Positions 17,573-27,269 of a stretch of 64,000 nucleotides of DNA are shown piece after piece (within the stretch, counting starts at the first letter, position 1; each line of letters begins with the position of its first letter). Source of the stretch: Spirochaetales bacterium (GTDB taxonomy: Bacteria > Spirochaetota > Spirochaetia > JABMQR01); contig JAGYPA010000014.1 of the NCBI GenBank assembly GCA_018399255.1, positions 1-64,000 of the forward strand. The letters are read 5' to 3'. A program made the position numbers and the translations under genes. The notes under the pieces are model-generated. The model searched no databases. It was not told the origin of the DNA and was given only the letters and a program-made list of their open reading frames with translations.

Positions 17573-18814
17573 TCAGTATTCTCCAAATTCTTTGGCCGCA
17601 TCGGCATAGGCCCTGATATTCTCGTAGGGTGTTCCTTCACTGAAATAGTCTGATGCTGCCAGGATGAAATTTCCGTAGGGTTTGGCGATATCGAGGATTT
17701 CCTTCACTTTTTCCTTACTTCTGCGGGGCTCGCATGGATGAGAAAGTCGATCTGATCCAGGTTGCCGCTCAGGACAATGTCGTGATCAGAAGGTGTCAAA
17801 GGCCAGTGCCAGGTCGTTGTCCCCGGCCGGCGGCGCGGTCAGGGTTTCAAACACATTCATTTTGATGGGGTTGTAGAGTTCATAGAGAGATTTTGCGCTT
17901 CCGCAGTTGTGGTAGAGATAATAGACTCCCATGTTTTTGATGGTCCGGGTGAATTCGATTTCATGGGCAGGACGTATTCTTTGAAGAATTTCGGGCCGGC
18001 GGTGATGCCGTTGGCCACATTTCCCCGACACAGATCATGTGGGCACCTGCGTCGGCAAGCTGCCTGATAAAGTTCTGCATCCGGCTGGAAAAGTAGGTGA
18101 TCATCTCTTTATAGAATGGTTCATCAATATAGGGGTCCATGACCAGTTCGGTCACATCGCGGTAGAAGCTGGCGCTGTTGAAGGCGCCCTGAGCCCACGG
18201 GGCAACCAGTCCGCGATCTCCCAGCAGGTCGACGGCCCGCCGGATCTGGCTGGTGTCGAAGGTTCGCATCGGCGGCTGGTAGGAGAGAAACTGATCGAAA
18301 TCGCTGCTGTCCTTGATGAAGTATTCTGTTACAGCTTCAACGACTTCATGGGGGCTGCTTTGTGATATTTTTGCTGGCGCAGGGTTTTCTCCGGGGTGGT
18401 TATGGTGGTCACGATACTCCAGGAGTTGTTATCGCCGGTTCGTTCCTCTTTACTCGCCATTTGCCTTCTTCGTCATCGGCTTCGGTCAGGTATTCAAAGA
18501 CGTTTGCTGTCCTCAGCAGGATGTCGAAGCCGAAGTGCTCATACAGTTCGATGCCCTTTCGATGTAGTCGATGCCTCCGGTTCCCTCATCCAGGGCGCGG
18601 GTTTCGCTGCGCTGGTAGAATTCATCGATGAGATTGTAGAAGATGAAGGGGGCGTTGGGTACTCTGTCGGGTTTGCCGCCTTCAGGACGCAAAGCAGGCG
18701 CTCTTTACCGGTCATGGGTGACGCATTTATCGCGACCGGTTTCGTGTTCTCGGCTGGCTGGTCTATCGGCTTCGTTTCGGCGGCTGCAGCGGGTTTTTTC
18801 GTGATTTCGTTCAT
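17573..18814 (-). pseudogene. URO-D/MtaA-like methyltransferase, frameshifted
   Basis: ATG 18814 follows GGAGA. A Pro/Ala/Lys-rich leader of about 33 residues precedes MTGKERLLCVLKAA, the usual family start. Pieces in several frames follow: VAPWAQGAFNSASFYRDVTEL and GAHMICVGE near 18100, IKNMGVYYLYHNCGSAKSLYEL near 17900, and a C-terminus ending KEFGEY with stop at 17573. It lies between the FGGY kinase and a second URO-D gene. At least four lesions. Confidence 0.82.
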
Positions 18815-19311
18815 GGGTTTCTCCTTTATCGGTGTTTTGCCGCATGCTCAGATATAATGGGTAGAGTTTCTCGTAGGCTGCATGCTGTTCCGGATCCGGC
18901 TCGATCAGGCGTACGGTTCCCTGTACAGCTTTCCACCCTTCCTGTTCATCGGCAAAGATGCCGGTGCCGATTCCGGCAGGACGGCGCTCCGAGGGCTCCG
19001 GCATGTCTCCCGTTGGAGGGAATGCGGATGGTCAGGCCGGTTATGTCGCTTACCAGCTGCGGCAGATCGGGCTTTCAGATGGGCCGCCGACCATGGTTAT
19101 ACGTTTGGCCGGGATTCCCTTTTCTGCATAGGTCTGCAGCAGTGTGCGGATTTCAAAGGCAGCTCCTTCCATGACGGCTCGGGCAATGGATCCGCGTCGC
19201 GGGGTTCCGGTATTGCTTTCGTTATCGAATGGGCTGTCGGTAAGGCCGTCGGTCTGCGTTTCTATCGAGGGACCGGCTCCGCCATCGGTCTGTGTCCGGG
19301 TCCGGGTGCTT

Positions 19312-19360
19312 GTTCGGGTCTGTGTGTTAGTTCGGGTCTGTGTGTTAGTTCGGGTCGGGA
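19312..19360. repeat. 18-bp tandem array in the FGGY kinase gene
   Basis: GTTCGGGTCTGTGTGTTA at 19312 and 19330, with a partial third copy, encodes TRTNTQ-type repeats in a place where the family has no conserved insert. Confidence 0.85.
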
Positions 19361-20262
19361 TTTGGTGTGCGGAGGTCCGGGAAAATGGCGTCAGGTCGAT
19401 CGGCTGCCGGGCTACGGTATCAAAGAAGGGGGTTATGAAAAGGTTCTCTGGGGCCGGCGGTTCTTTTGCTGCTTCACTGTCGAAGTTTTTCCAGAGATCG
19501 GTCGGGGATTCTCCCGGTTCAAGAAATTTTTCCCGTGCATACCATTCCACGGTCTGGCCAATATAGGGAAGGGAGAACATGCCTGCCCAGGGGCCGTCCG
19601 GGCTGAGGAAGGGGTCGATGAGGAATTTGGCTTCGACGGCTTTTTCCCTCGATTCGAGTACGTAGAAGCCGACCCAGGAGGTTCCGCAGGAGAGCAGGAC
19701 TTCCCCGGGCTTGAGGGTTCCGGTTCCGCGTGCTGCGCAGGGGTGATCGAAAGCGCCCAGTACGGCATGTACGCGCTGGGGCAGGCCGGTATCTTCTGCG
19801 GCCTGGGGGGTGAGTTGTCCGAGATCGGTTCCCGAGGGCAGCAGCGTCGATATTTGGCTCTCTTTGATGTCGAGGGCTTCGAGGTACGGTTTCTTCCATG
19901 TTCCTGTCCGCTGATCGGCAAGGTAAAAGGTGGTGGCGGTTGAGGGGTCCATGGCCCATCTGCCGGTAAGTCGGTAGTATAGGTAGTCGCTGTTCATGCA
20001 GTAGCGTGCGGCTGATGCGTAGAGGTCTGGGTGGTTTTTCCGGTACCAGGCAAAGATGGCGAGCGGGAAGCTGTCGGTCCAGTGCCAGCCGGAGATGTTC
20101 AGAACTCTGTCGTAGTCGAAGTCCGGCAGGGTTTCTTCCCGCTGGTTGGCAGCCCGTCCGTCCATCCACGAGATGATGGGGATAAGGGGGGCCAGCTGAC
20201 TGTCGAGCATGAGGGAGTTGCCGCTGGCTGCTGCCATGCAGAGTCCGACGAGCTGGTTTTCT

Positions 20263-20316
20263 GTTTGTGCCGGCTGATCGGTTTGTGCCGGCTGATCGGT
20301 TTGTGCCGGCTGATCG
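20263..20316. repeat. 18-bp tandem array (three exact copies) in the FGGY kinase gene
   Basis: GTTTGTGCCGGCTGATCG is repeated exactly at 20263, 20281 and 20299 and encodes QTDQPA units. Exact identity suggests recent expansion. Confidence 0.9.
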
Positions 20317-20565
20317 GTTTGTGCAATGTTTCCACCCGGCTGATTTTCCTCTGCCAGAGGTAAACCCTCTGCCAACTCCCTTAAAACCTCGCAAAGATCA
20401 CGATAGTGCTGTTCCGCATCCAATTCGTGGTATCCCGGCTGTGGATTATTCAGCTGGGTGATCTTTTTGGCATGGGCCAGGACGGTTCCTTCAGATGTGA
20501 CAAGGATTCCCTTGACGGCACTGGTTCCGACATCAAGTCCGATCAGCAGCTTCATAAGGGCCTCG

Positions 20566-21381
20566 CTATCTGGTCAGATGGTATTTCTGAACCGCATCTT
20601 CTACATCAGTTCCGGCATTCATGACATCATTCAACGCTTGTATGATGGCGGAGGGGTTTTCTGCCATAAATATGTTGCGCCCAAAAATGATCCCCCGGGC
20701 TCCCCTGCTTATGCTGGCTTCCGCTTTGCGCAGGACATCGAGATCGTTGTCAAGCTTTTCGGCCCCGATGGTGAAAACCGGGATGGGCAGGTTGTCGACG
20801 ATTTCCTGAAATTTGTCACCGGTATAGAAACACTTGATCAGGTCGGCCCCCAACTCTGCCATAACTCTGGTTACCCGCTTTACTTTCGCGTGCAGCTGCG
20901 CTTCGGTTATTTCCTTATGCTCTACAACGTAGCATTCTCCGATCAGTGGTATGCCGAGCTTTTCCTTCTGACGGACCACTTCCGAGAAGAGGGCTACATT
21001 GCGCGCTTCCAGCTCTTCGTTATTCTCTTCAAGAAAAAGGGAGCAGATAACCATTTCGGCTCCTGCCTGCACGGCATCCTCAACGGTTGTGGCTATGTAG
21101 GTATGTCCCACGCGGTAGTCGAGCGGATAGTAGAACGATGAGCTCCAGTTTATTCTCACTACAGGGACTGGCCCGCCGCTGACAGCCAGCAGGCTGCCGA
21201 ACCGTTTCAGCATGAATCGGGAGAGAAGCAGGGCGTCGGTGCCGAGACAATTTGTTATTGCTTTTGCCGAATCCTCTATGCCCGCCTGATCCCCATATTC
21301 CATAACATGATCCAGAGCCGATATAACCAGATTCTTCTTATCCTTGAACAGTTTTTTTATGCGAAGATCGATACCGGACAT
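20566..21381 (-). CDS. Class I aldolase of the DhnA/LsrF family
   Basis: About 271 residues form a TIM barrel with the family landmarks ISALDHVMEYG, VRINWSSS, GAEMVICSLFLEE, IGECYVV and GADLIKCFYTGD. K in LIKCFY is the Schiff-base lysine, and GARGIIFGRNIFM binds phosphate at the end. Such enzymes cleave phosphorylated ketoses or act as LsrF-type thiolases. It leads the minus-strand operon aldolase, FGGY kinase, two URO-D genes, isomerase-like gene. A kinase plus an aldolase suggests cleavage of a phosphorylated six- or five-carbon sugar. A GGGGGTAG sequence lies before ATG 21381. Confidence 0.87.
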   Translation of the reverse strand: MSGIDLRIKKLFKDKKNLVISALDHVMEYGDQAGIEDSAKAITNCLGTDALLLSRFMLKRFGSLLAVSGGPVPVVRINWSSSFYYPLDYRVGHTYIATTVEDAVQAGAEMVICSLFLEENNEELEARNVALFSEVVRQKEKLGIPLIGECYVVEHKEITEAQLHAKVKRVTRVMAELGADLIKCFYTGDKFQEIVDNLPIPVFTIGAEKLDNDLDVLRKAEASISRGARGIIFGRNIFMAENPSAIIQALNDVMNAGTDVEDAVQKYHLTR

Positions 21382-21428
21382 ACGCTACCCCCAAAATGTA
21401 TTTTCATTTCAATCAATATCTACAATAT

Positions 21429-21466
21429 ATATGCACAATTTAAGCATATTATGCCACATTTTGCAA
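21429..21466. promoter_or_regulatory. Motif shared with the Lrp promoter region
   Basis: ATATGCAC (21429-21436) and ATTTTGCAA (21458-21466), the latter followed by TATG, lie upstream of the aldolase operon. The same two words occur at 25520-25527 and 25544-25552 around the Lrp/AsnC start, though with a different spacing (21 and 16 bases between them). Confidence 0.3.
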
Positions 21467-21716
21467 TATGTTTTTATTTCGATTTTTTTTTATCAGTTCA
21501 AAAGCACTGAGACGGCTTTCTGGCTATGGTTTGGTTCTGCATCAGGATCTTGCTTCAAGGTGATTAATGCAAGCATTCTTTGTTCATAACAATCTATTTG
21601 ATTGACTGTTTTGACTAAGTCGATTAAAATGTGCTCAGGATTCTGGCTGCCTTGTCGGGTGGCAGCCGCTGTCATTCTGCGGCTGTCTTGCGGCTGACCT
21701 GGGCCTGCGGATATCA

Positions 21717-21807
21717 GCGGCTGCCCGGGTCGCGGGCTGCCAGGTCGCGGGGCTGCCGGGTCGCGGGGGCTGCCCGGGTCGCGGGGGCTGCCCGGGGTCG
21801 CGGGGCG
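21717..21807. repeat. GC-rich tandem array with roughly 18-bp period
   Basis: Variants of GCTGCCCGGGTCGCGGGG are repeated about five times upstream of the isomerase-like relic. A proline-rich reading frame on the minus strand is a by-product of the repeat. The rest of 21382-21836 holds only the divergent promoter region. Confidence 0.8.
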
Positions 21808-21836
21808 CGTATTGATCACTTATACTGGAGGACTAT

Positions 21837-23202
21837 ATGAGTGAGACGAAAATCGGGTTACTGGGATTATATCTCAAGCTCTATGACGATACGGAAAAAT
21901 TCGATAGGAGAAACGAATAGATGCATTTTTACGCGTTGATCGCCGATGAACTGCGGAAGCTGGGACTCAAGGTTCATACCGCACCTATCTGCCCGGATTT
22001 TGTGAATTCCAGGTGAGTAACCGGTTTCGAGGCTGCGGATGTGGATGCCTCGTCACCTTGCATCTGGCCTGCTCTCCCTCTTTGAATCGGCCTCCATATT
22101 GGCCTCGACTGATCTGCCGATAATCGTGCTCGACACGACCCCACCTATGCCTACGGACCAGAACAGAATCCGGAGGAGCTGATGTACAATCATGGAATCC
22201 ACGGGTCAGGGAGTGCAACCTCCTCATCCGGCAATGGAAAGCCCTTTGAGATTGCCGCTGGACTAAGGAAAAATCGAATGTTCTCAAGCAGTTTTTACGT
22301 TTGCCTCGCGGCAAGAATGGCTGCGGTAAAAAGAGCCCGGATCCGGGCTGATCCGGCAGACCTTTCAGCGGAATGGGCGATTTTTCGTCTCACCGGAGGA
22401 GCTGAAAGCGTCTGGGAATTACCGTAGTCCTCTCGATGCCCGATTGATCCAGTCTATTGCAGCAAAGTTGACAGCGGATGAAATTGATGCGGAAATTCCC
22501 GGGATACTGAACAGTTTGCCCTCAGCAATATCGACCCTGAGGTTCACCGGCGTTCTGTAAGAACCGGGCTTACTGTTCCAAATGGGTTGAAAAAGAAGAT
22601 CTGGACGGGTTTTCCTTCAACTTTCTCGATGTCGATGCGGCCACCGGTCTGGAAAAACCGTACCCTTTCTGGAAGCGAGCAAGCTCATGACCCGCGGCTG
22701 CGGGTATGCGGGAGAGGGCGATACGCTGACAGCGGCCTAGTCGCTACTGCAGCTGCTGTATCCGAAACAAGCTTCAGTGAAATTTTCTGCCCCGACTGGG
22801 AGCACAACCGACTCTACCTCAGCCATATGGGCGAGGAAATCATCTGCTCTTTTTGCCGATAAGGGGCTTTAGTCGAGATGGATTATGGATACTCGGATGT
22901 ACCTAATCCGGTTCTCGCAGCAGGCCGCTTAAGAGGGGACTTTATCATTGCCGATCTGGCACCGATGGGTGACGGCGCCACCGCCTCATCCTTGCCCCCG
23001 GCCCGGATGACCGGGACAGCGGGAGTAGACAATATGAAGCGTTCAGTGCATGGCTGGTTTACTCCGGCGTGCCTGTTGCTGATTTTCTAGCCGAGTACAG
23101 CCGCAAGGAGGAACCACCACCTTGCCGTCATTTTATCATACTGATCTCGCCCTTCTTCAGGCTTTCGGCAGGATGATGGGCTTTGAGACCGTAGTTATCT
23201 GA
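21837..23202 (+). pseudogene. L-arabinose/L-fucose isomerase-like enzyme, frameshifted
   Basis: ATG 21837 follows TGGAGG. The start MSETKIGLLGLYLKLYDDT and later pieces (LASTDLPIIVLDTTPTYAYG at about 22110, NPEELMYNHGIHG, NGKPFEIAAG) match the family, as does the end: YSGVPVADFLAEYSRK, then GGTTHHLAVI-type HH motif and AFGRMMGFETVVI before TGA 23202. The gene has many frame changes and an internal stop at codon 28. It is divergent from the aldolase-kinase operon. Its C-terminal GGTxHH motif is the same as in the gene at 14886. Confidence 0.75.
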
Positions 23203-23575
23203 AGGCTGGTGATTTCCGGAAACCGGGAGCAGGTGCTCGTCTTATAGCCCCCTGGCAGTTGGTTTCAACCGGACTCTCTTTTACCGGGACTCTCTTTACA
23301 GGGACTCTCCATAGACAAACCCGGGACGGACCGTCGACTGTACTTCCTTGCCCGATTCCGAGATAAGCACCTCCTCGCTTGCAAACTGGACTGCCGCAAC
23401 CGCCGGTAGAGGATCAACCAGCCTAAAATCCATTTTTTTTTTACACTACAAATACTTTAATGAATGGAATCAAAGTATAGATGTCTTTTGAGGTTTTCAG
23501 ACAATATTCTATCTCCTTGATATGATGAATCATCGTAATCTCACATCTCTCATGTAGGATGTATCAGCCTCATTC

Positions 23576-23990
23576 ATCTTTATCAACCCATTCGGCGATA
23601 AAACAATAAAGGCCTCTCATCTCGGACTCGAATCTTGCCAGTTGTCGTTTGACCTTATGCCTTTCTACCCGCTATCCAATCTCGGCCTTCATGTATGTAC
23701 GTATTACTGACAAACCCGCCCCTGTTGCGATTGCGTAAATCTCGCCTTCTTTGGTATTTCTTTCTGGATGTACGGACCCGTGCGGGCGCTCCATGCGCTC
23801 TTCACAGCAAGTCCTCTGCTTCTGCAGCCACTTTTGGATTGCGTAGACTTCAGATTTTCGTCTACAAGTTCTGTCATCACCAGGGCATCTCAGGTGTTGG
23901 CCTGCCATCCACTTTTTGCGCGTATCATCCCGGTAAATTTCGTAAATGGCAGCCTTCATGCGTTGATATACTAACGACCGTGCATCGACG
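23576..23990 (-). pseudogene. Unidentified coding relic
   Basis: Two minus-strand frames look protein-like: IYEIYRDDTRKKWMAGQ and HPERNTKEGEIYAIATGAG around 23700-23950, and KRQLARFESEMRGLYCFIAE near 23600. The family was not recognised and no start codon fits. The surrounding 23203-24192 is otherwise without a gene. It holds a short repeat of GGACTCTCTTTAC (23270-23310). Confidence 0.25.
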
Positions 23991-24192
23991 CCGGCAGAAA
24001 TGTTCTCTGTTTCTTCTCACCCTCTTCGATCATTACCACAGATGAGCGTTGTCTCAAGTCCCCGTCCCCCACTGCCGAATACTGTAATATCGGGCCGACT
24101 CTGCCACAACATGAGATGCATTGTTGAAAGAATGCACCAATGTGCATTTTTTGAGCAGGTTGCCCTTCTGGTGTAAACTGATTTTGACCTTA

Positions 24193-25446
24193 TCAATGGA
24201 CACCTTTCGCAAAAAATTGCCTCCTGACATCGCTTCTCAGCCGCAGCTTACTTAATTTAATCCTCTCCTGACACAAAATGACGCTGAACTTTCGTTCTTG
24301 CTGAAACATCCACTGATCATATCTTGATAAGAGGATCCTTCCAATGGTAGTTCCTCTGCTTTTTACCGATTCTCTTAGATACGTGCGCCTTACAATGAGC
24401 ATTTTCCCCTGCCAATGTAGACCATGTATCTTACCATTGTAGTGTAAAAGATGGTGTATCCCCCCCCTTCTTGGCTGATGCAACCAAAAATGAGCAGACA
24501 TCTTCGACGCAGACATTCCTGCCGTTCCAAGGGTTGCATGACGACCGCAGTTATCCATCCAGATGGCTGTCGAAGGCAGGATGCTGACGTCCTTGAAGGA
24601 GTACCAGAGGTAGCCGCCTTCGGCGCAGACCGCCGTAACCCATCCAGGTTCAGCAAGTTGCTCCTGATACACCTGCAGCACATCCATAAACCCGTATCGC
24701 GCAGGAAAGAGGGAGCAGTCTGTATATGCAGGATCCTTCCAGATGGTTGGAACTTCAGTCAGGCTGTCGAATCTGGCTGTCGATGCGAGGGAGAAGTAGT
24801 CCTTATTTTGTGTAAAGCCGTCCGCATGGGGGCTGGTGAAACCGAATCTGATCGGGCTTGTTCGAATAGTCAGCGGCCCATTGTGAACTCCCAAGGTTGC
24901 GTGATGTCCATAGGTCATACTCCCTGCATTGCCGCGGACAGTATGCCTGATATAGAGAGCATCGTGTCCTGATACTGCAGTAATCTCCTTGGTAACAGAT
25001 CCAGGCCGTATTCTTGTCTGCATCTCCAGAGTCATCACAGCAAGAGTACCGTTTCGTTCTATACCTGCCGGATGCCATTCATGAGAAGCCGTCTCACCGT
25101 GAGGCGGGAATTCTTCTCCATCCCCACCGAACGGCATGCAGAACAGGTCTCCCCGAAGAGGTTGGAGAACGGGGAGAATCGTGCGACCGGCATCGGTTCC
25201 GGTTCCGGTATCGGTTCCGGCATCGGTTTCAGCAGTCTCCCCCTGCCAGGGGCTGATGTAATAGGGCTGAACAGGTTTCACCATTCCCCCGCCCTTGTTC
25301 TGATTATCCGGGTTCGGATTATCCGGGTTCTGATTATGGAAAAAAGTTACCGGGGCCATATGACCGCCCTGTCTGGTTACGGCGACTTTAACATTCCCAT
25401 GCTCCATTACATAGCATACTTTACCGGCAATAACCTCAGTATTCAT
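24193..25446 (-). pseudogene. Galactose-mutarotase-like protein, frameshifted C-terminus
   Basis: ATG 25446 starts MNTEVIAGKVCYVMEHGNVK, followed by VAVTRQGGHMAPVTF, PYYISPWQGE, LRGDLFCMPFGG, YIRHTVRG and YGHHATLGVH, the order seen in aldose-1-epimerase-like proteins that interconvert anomers. Near 24520 the frame is lost: NGRNVCVEDVCSFLVASAKK continues in another frame, and the last 90 residues of the open frame are probably not native. Two in-frame repeats (PDNPNPDNQN and TDTGTGTDAG) interrupt the N-terminal half. A mutarotase fits the sugar-catabolic context. Confidence 0.7.
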
Positions 25447-25473
25447 ACCCACCCCCTCTGGAAAGTTGCATAG

Positions 25474-25490
25474 AGGTGTCAAACACCCTT
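25474..25490. repeat. Partial REP-like arm
   Basis: AGGTGTCAAACACCC matches one arm of the REP family with one change. No partner arm is seen nearby. Confidence 0.4.
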
Positions 25491-25514
25491 CTGCAAATTT
25501 TCATTGCAATTTTA

Positions 25515-25543
25515 TTGACATATGCACTTTATGTCTATAGTAT
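25515..25543 (+). promoter_or_regulatory. Promoter of the Lrp-DUF917-hydantoinase operon
   Basis: TTGACA (25515-25520) and TAGTAT (25538-25543) are 17 bases apart; TATAGT at 25536 is an alternative -10. Transcription would begin at about 25550, only a few bases before ATG 25553, so the mRNA may be leaderless. Confidence 0.55.
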
Positions 25544-25552
25544 ATTTTGCAA

Positions 25553-26020
25553 ATGCACAAACAGGAACATAAGCAATACAAATTAGACAAGATTGATCTT
25601 GAGATTGTTCACCACCTCTACGACGGGAGGACGCCCTATAAGGACGTTGCCGAAAAGATCGGGCTCACCACAAATACGGTGAGAAACCGGGTGAACAAAA
25701 TGCTGGAACTGGGAGTTCTGCAGATTATCAGCCTGGTGGATCCGAATGCGGTAGACCGGCATGAATCAGCATTTATCGGATTCAAGATCACTCCGTATGA
25801 TATCAATAAAACCATGGAGCAGATTGCCGGACTCAAAGGGGTTGTCGGGGCGGCAACAGTCAGCGGACGGTTCGATATTATCGCCGTTGTTATGTTTAAT
25901 GAGGAACATTCCTATTCCCGTTTTCTTGATGAGGAACTGGCTAAAGTTGATAATCTGCTGGGAATGGAAACCTTTTTCGCCATAGGGGGAAAGACCTGGC
26001 AGCTGCGGTACGTGCTGTAG
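25553..26020 (+). CDS. Lrp/AsnC-family transcriptional regulator
   Basis: An N-terminal helix-turn-helix (DKIDLEIVHHLYDGR, then KDVAEKIGLTTNTVRNRVNKM) is followed by the ferredoxin-like RAM domain (AFIGFKITPYDI, VVGAATVSGRFDIIAVV). It binds DNA and senses a small ligand, usually an amino acid or related amide. Length (155) is standard. ATG 25553 is used; a TTG six bases earlier is less likely. It lies 155 bases upstream of the DUF917 gene on the same strand and probably regulates that operon and itself. Confidence 0.92.
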   Translation: MHKQEHKQYKLDKIDLEIVHHLYDGRTPYKDVAEKIGLTTNTVRNRVNKMLELGVLQIISLVDPNAVDRHESAFIGFKITPYDINKTMEQIAGLKGVVGAATVSGRFDIIAVVMFNEEHSYSRFLDEELAKVDNLLGMETFFAIGGKTWQLRYVL

Positions 26021-26174
26021 CTGCCTGATGGTTTATCTGCCGTAATATTTTTTTAATAGTTTTTCTCTAAGCTTAAGACAGGATTTTTAGACTCTATCAT
26101 ACATGATTTCTTGGATGATTATAACTGATTGAGCGGCATTGCCGTTATTCTTTTGCACTGGAGGTATTGCGCTG

Positions 26175-27269
26175 ATGGAATATTTGGAAGAACGGGATCT
26201 CGACTATATCGCGATTGGAGCGGCAGTTCTCGGGGCCGGCGGGGGCGGAGACCCCTATGTCGGAAAACTGATGGCCAAAGCGGCTATCAGAAAGCATGGG
26301 AAAGTTCCACTGATCAAGGTGGACGATCTTACCGACGAACAGCTTATTATTCCCTCAGCGATGATGGGAGCACCGGCTGTAATGCTCGAAAAGCTGCCTA
26401 ACGGGGGAGAACCCGAAGCCGCCTTCCGGGCGCTCGAGACCCATCTCGGGAAAAAGGCAGATGCAGTCATGTCTATTGAAGCCGGGGGAATCAACTCCTG
26501 CATTCCCATCTATACAGCTGCCTGCCTGGGGCTTCCGATAGTAGATGCCGACTCCATGGGAAGAGCCTTTCCGGAACTGCCGATGACAACCTTCGGCGTA
26601 GCCGGTCTGCCTGCCACCCCGATGGTGGTATGTGATGAAAAGGGAAACAAGCTGCTGATCGAAACAGTATCTAACGATTGGAGCGAAACGTTAGCCCGTA
26701 CGGCAACCATCGCCATGGGCCTGGCATCGATGATCAGCATCTACTGTGTAACCGGAAAAGAGTTGAAGGACTACGGTGTGCGCGGGACCATCTCCCTTGC
26801 GCGGGAAATCGGGCGTATAATCCTCGAGGCACATGCATTAAAAGAGAGCCCGATCCAGTCCATCCTCGAACTGACAAACGGCTTCCTCCTTTTTGAGGGG
26901 AAAATTATGGATGTCCAGCGCAATCTTACCTCGGGTTTCGTCCGGGGCAGCGTGATGATCGAGGGTATCGAATCGGACAAGGGATCCTCTTTCGAGATGC
27001 AGTTCCAGAATGAGAATCTTGTGGGCTGGAAAAACGGAAAGCCCGCTGCCATGACTCCGGATCTCATAACCGTGATGGACCGTGAGACGGGAAATCCCAT
27101 AACTACCGAGAACTTGAAATACGGACAGCGGGTGATGGTAATCGGCATGCCCTGCGATCCCTTCTGGCGGACCGATGCGGGTATCGCCCAGGTTGGTCCG
27201 CGATACTTTGCCTATGATCTCGACTATGTACCGATTGAAAAGCTGGCGCAAGCGAAGGAGCAGGGATAA
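26175..27269 (+). CDS. DUF917 family protein, hydantoinase-associated
   Basis: The start at 26175 has GGAGGT upstream. The family hallmark is GAAVLGAGGGGDPYVG (residues 15-30), followed by ADAVMSIEAGGINSCIPI, GLPIVDADSMGRAFPELPM and GTISLAREIGRI. DUF917 proteins occur with HyuA-type hydantoinases and purine or pyrimidine permeases, and one branch acts on S-methyl-thiohydantoin. The stop overlaps the next start by one base (TAATG), so translation is coupled. No lesion is seen. Likely role: hydrolysis of a cyclic amide together with the downstream gene. Confidence 0.92.
   Translation: MEYLEERDLDYIAIGAAVLGAGGGGDPYVGKLMAKAAIRKHGKVPLIKVDDLTDEQLIIPSAMMGAPAVMLEKLPNGGEPEAAFRALETHLGKKADAVMSIEAGGINSCIPIYTAACLGLPIVDADSMGRAFPELPMTTFGVAGLPATPMVVCDEKGNKLLIETVSNDWSETLARTATIAMGLASMISIYCVTGKELKDYGVRGTISLAREIGRIILEAHALKESPIQSILELTNGFLLFEGKIMDVQRNLTSGFVRGSVMIEGIESDKGSSFEMQFQNENLVGWKNGKPAAMTPDLITVMDRETGNPITTENLKYGQRVMVIGMPCDPFWRTDAGIAQVGPRYFAYDLDYVPIEKLAQAKEQG

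Larger units (their letters stand above)
18825..20555 (-). pseudogene. FGGY-family carbohydrate kinase (xylulokinase-like), frameshifted 3' end
   Basis: The N-terminus MKLLIGLDVGTSAVKGILV is the FGGY phosphate-1 motif. PGYHELDAEQHY, SWMDGRA, GAFDHPCAARGTG and VMEGAAFEIRTLLQTY follow in order, covering a nearly complete kinase that phosphorylates a ketose. At 19050 the frame breaks after GGPSESPI. The missing end (PQLVSDITGLTIRIP, then ADEQEGWKAVQGTVRLIEPD) continues in other frames to about 18825, so two lesions are needed. Two 18-bp arrays (20263-20316 and 19312-19350) insert QTDQPA and TRTNTQ repeats. It lies 10 bases after the aldolase stop. An FGGY kinase followed by a DhnA-type aldolase recalls LsrK/LsrF, but the order and sequence do not prove that pathway. 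Confidence 0.85.

Noticed and set aside
18882-19943. 353-residue plus-strand open frame
   Set aside because: It is the complement of the FGGY kinase; its Gly/Ser/Cys-rich text comes from the 18-bp arrays.
20555-20566. Assigning the aldolase-kinase pair to autoinducer-2 degradation (LsrF/LsrK)
   Set aside because: No LsrB, LsrG or Lsr transporter is nearby, and the kinase looks closer to xylulokinases.
21493-21819. Proline-rich 108-residue minus-strand frame
   Set aside because: Encoded by the GC-rich tandem array, with no start signal; a by-product of the repeat.
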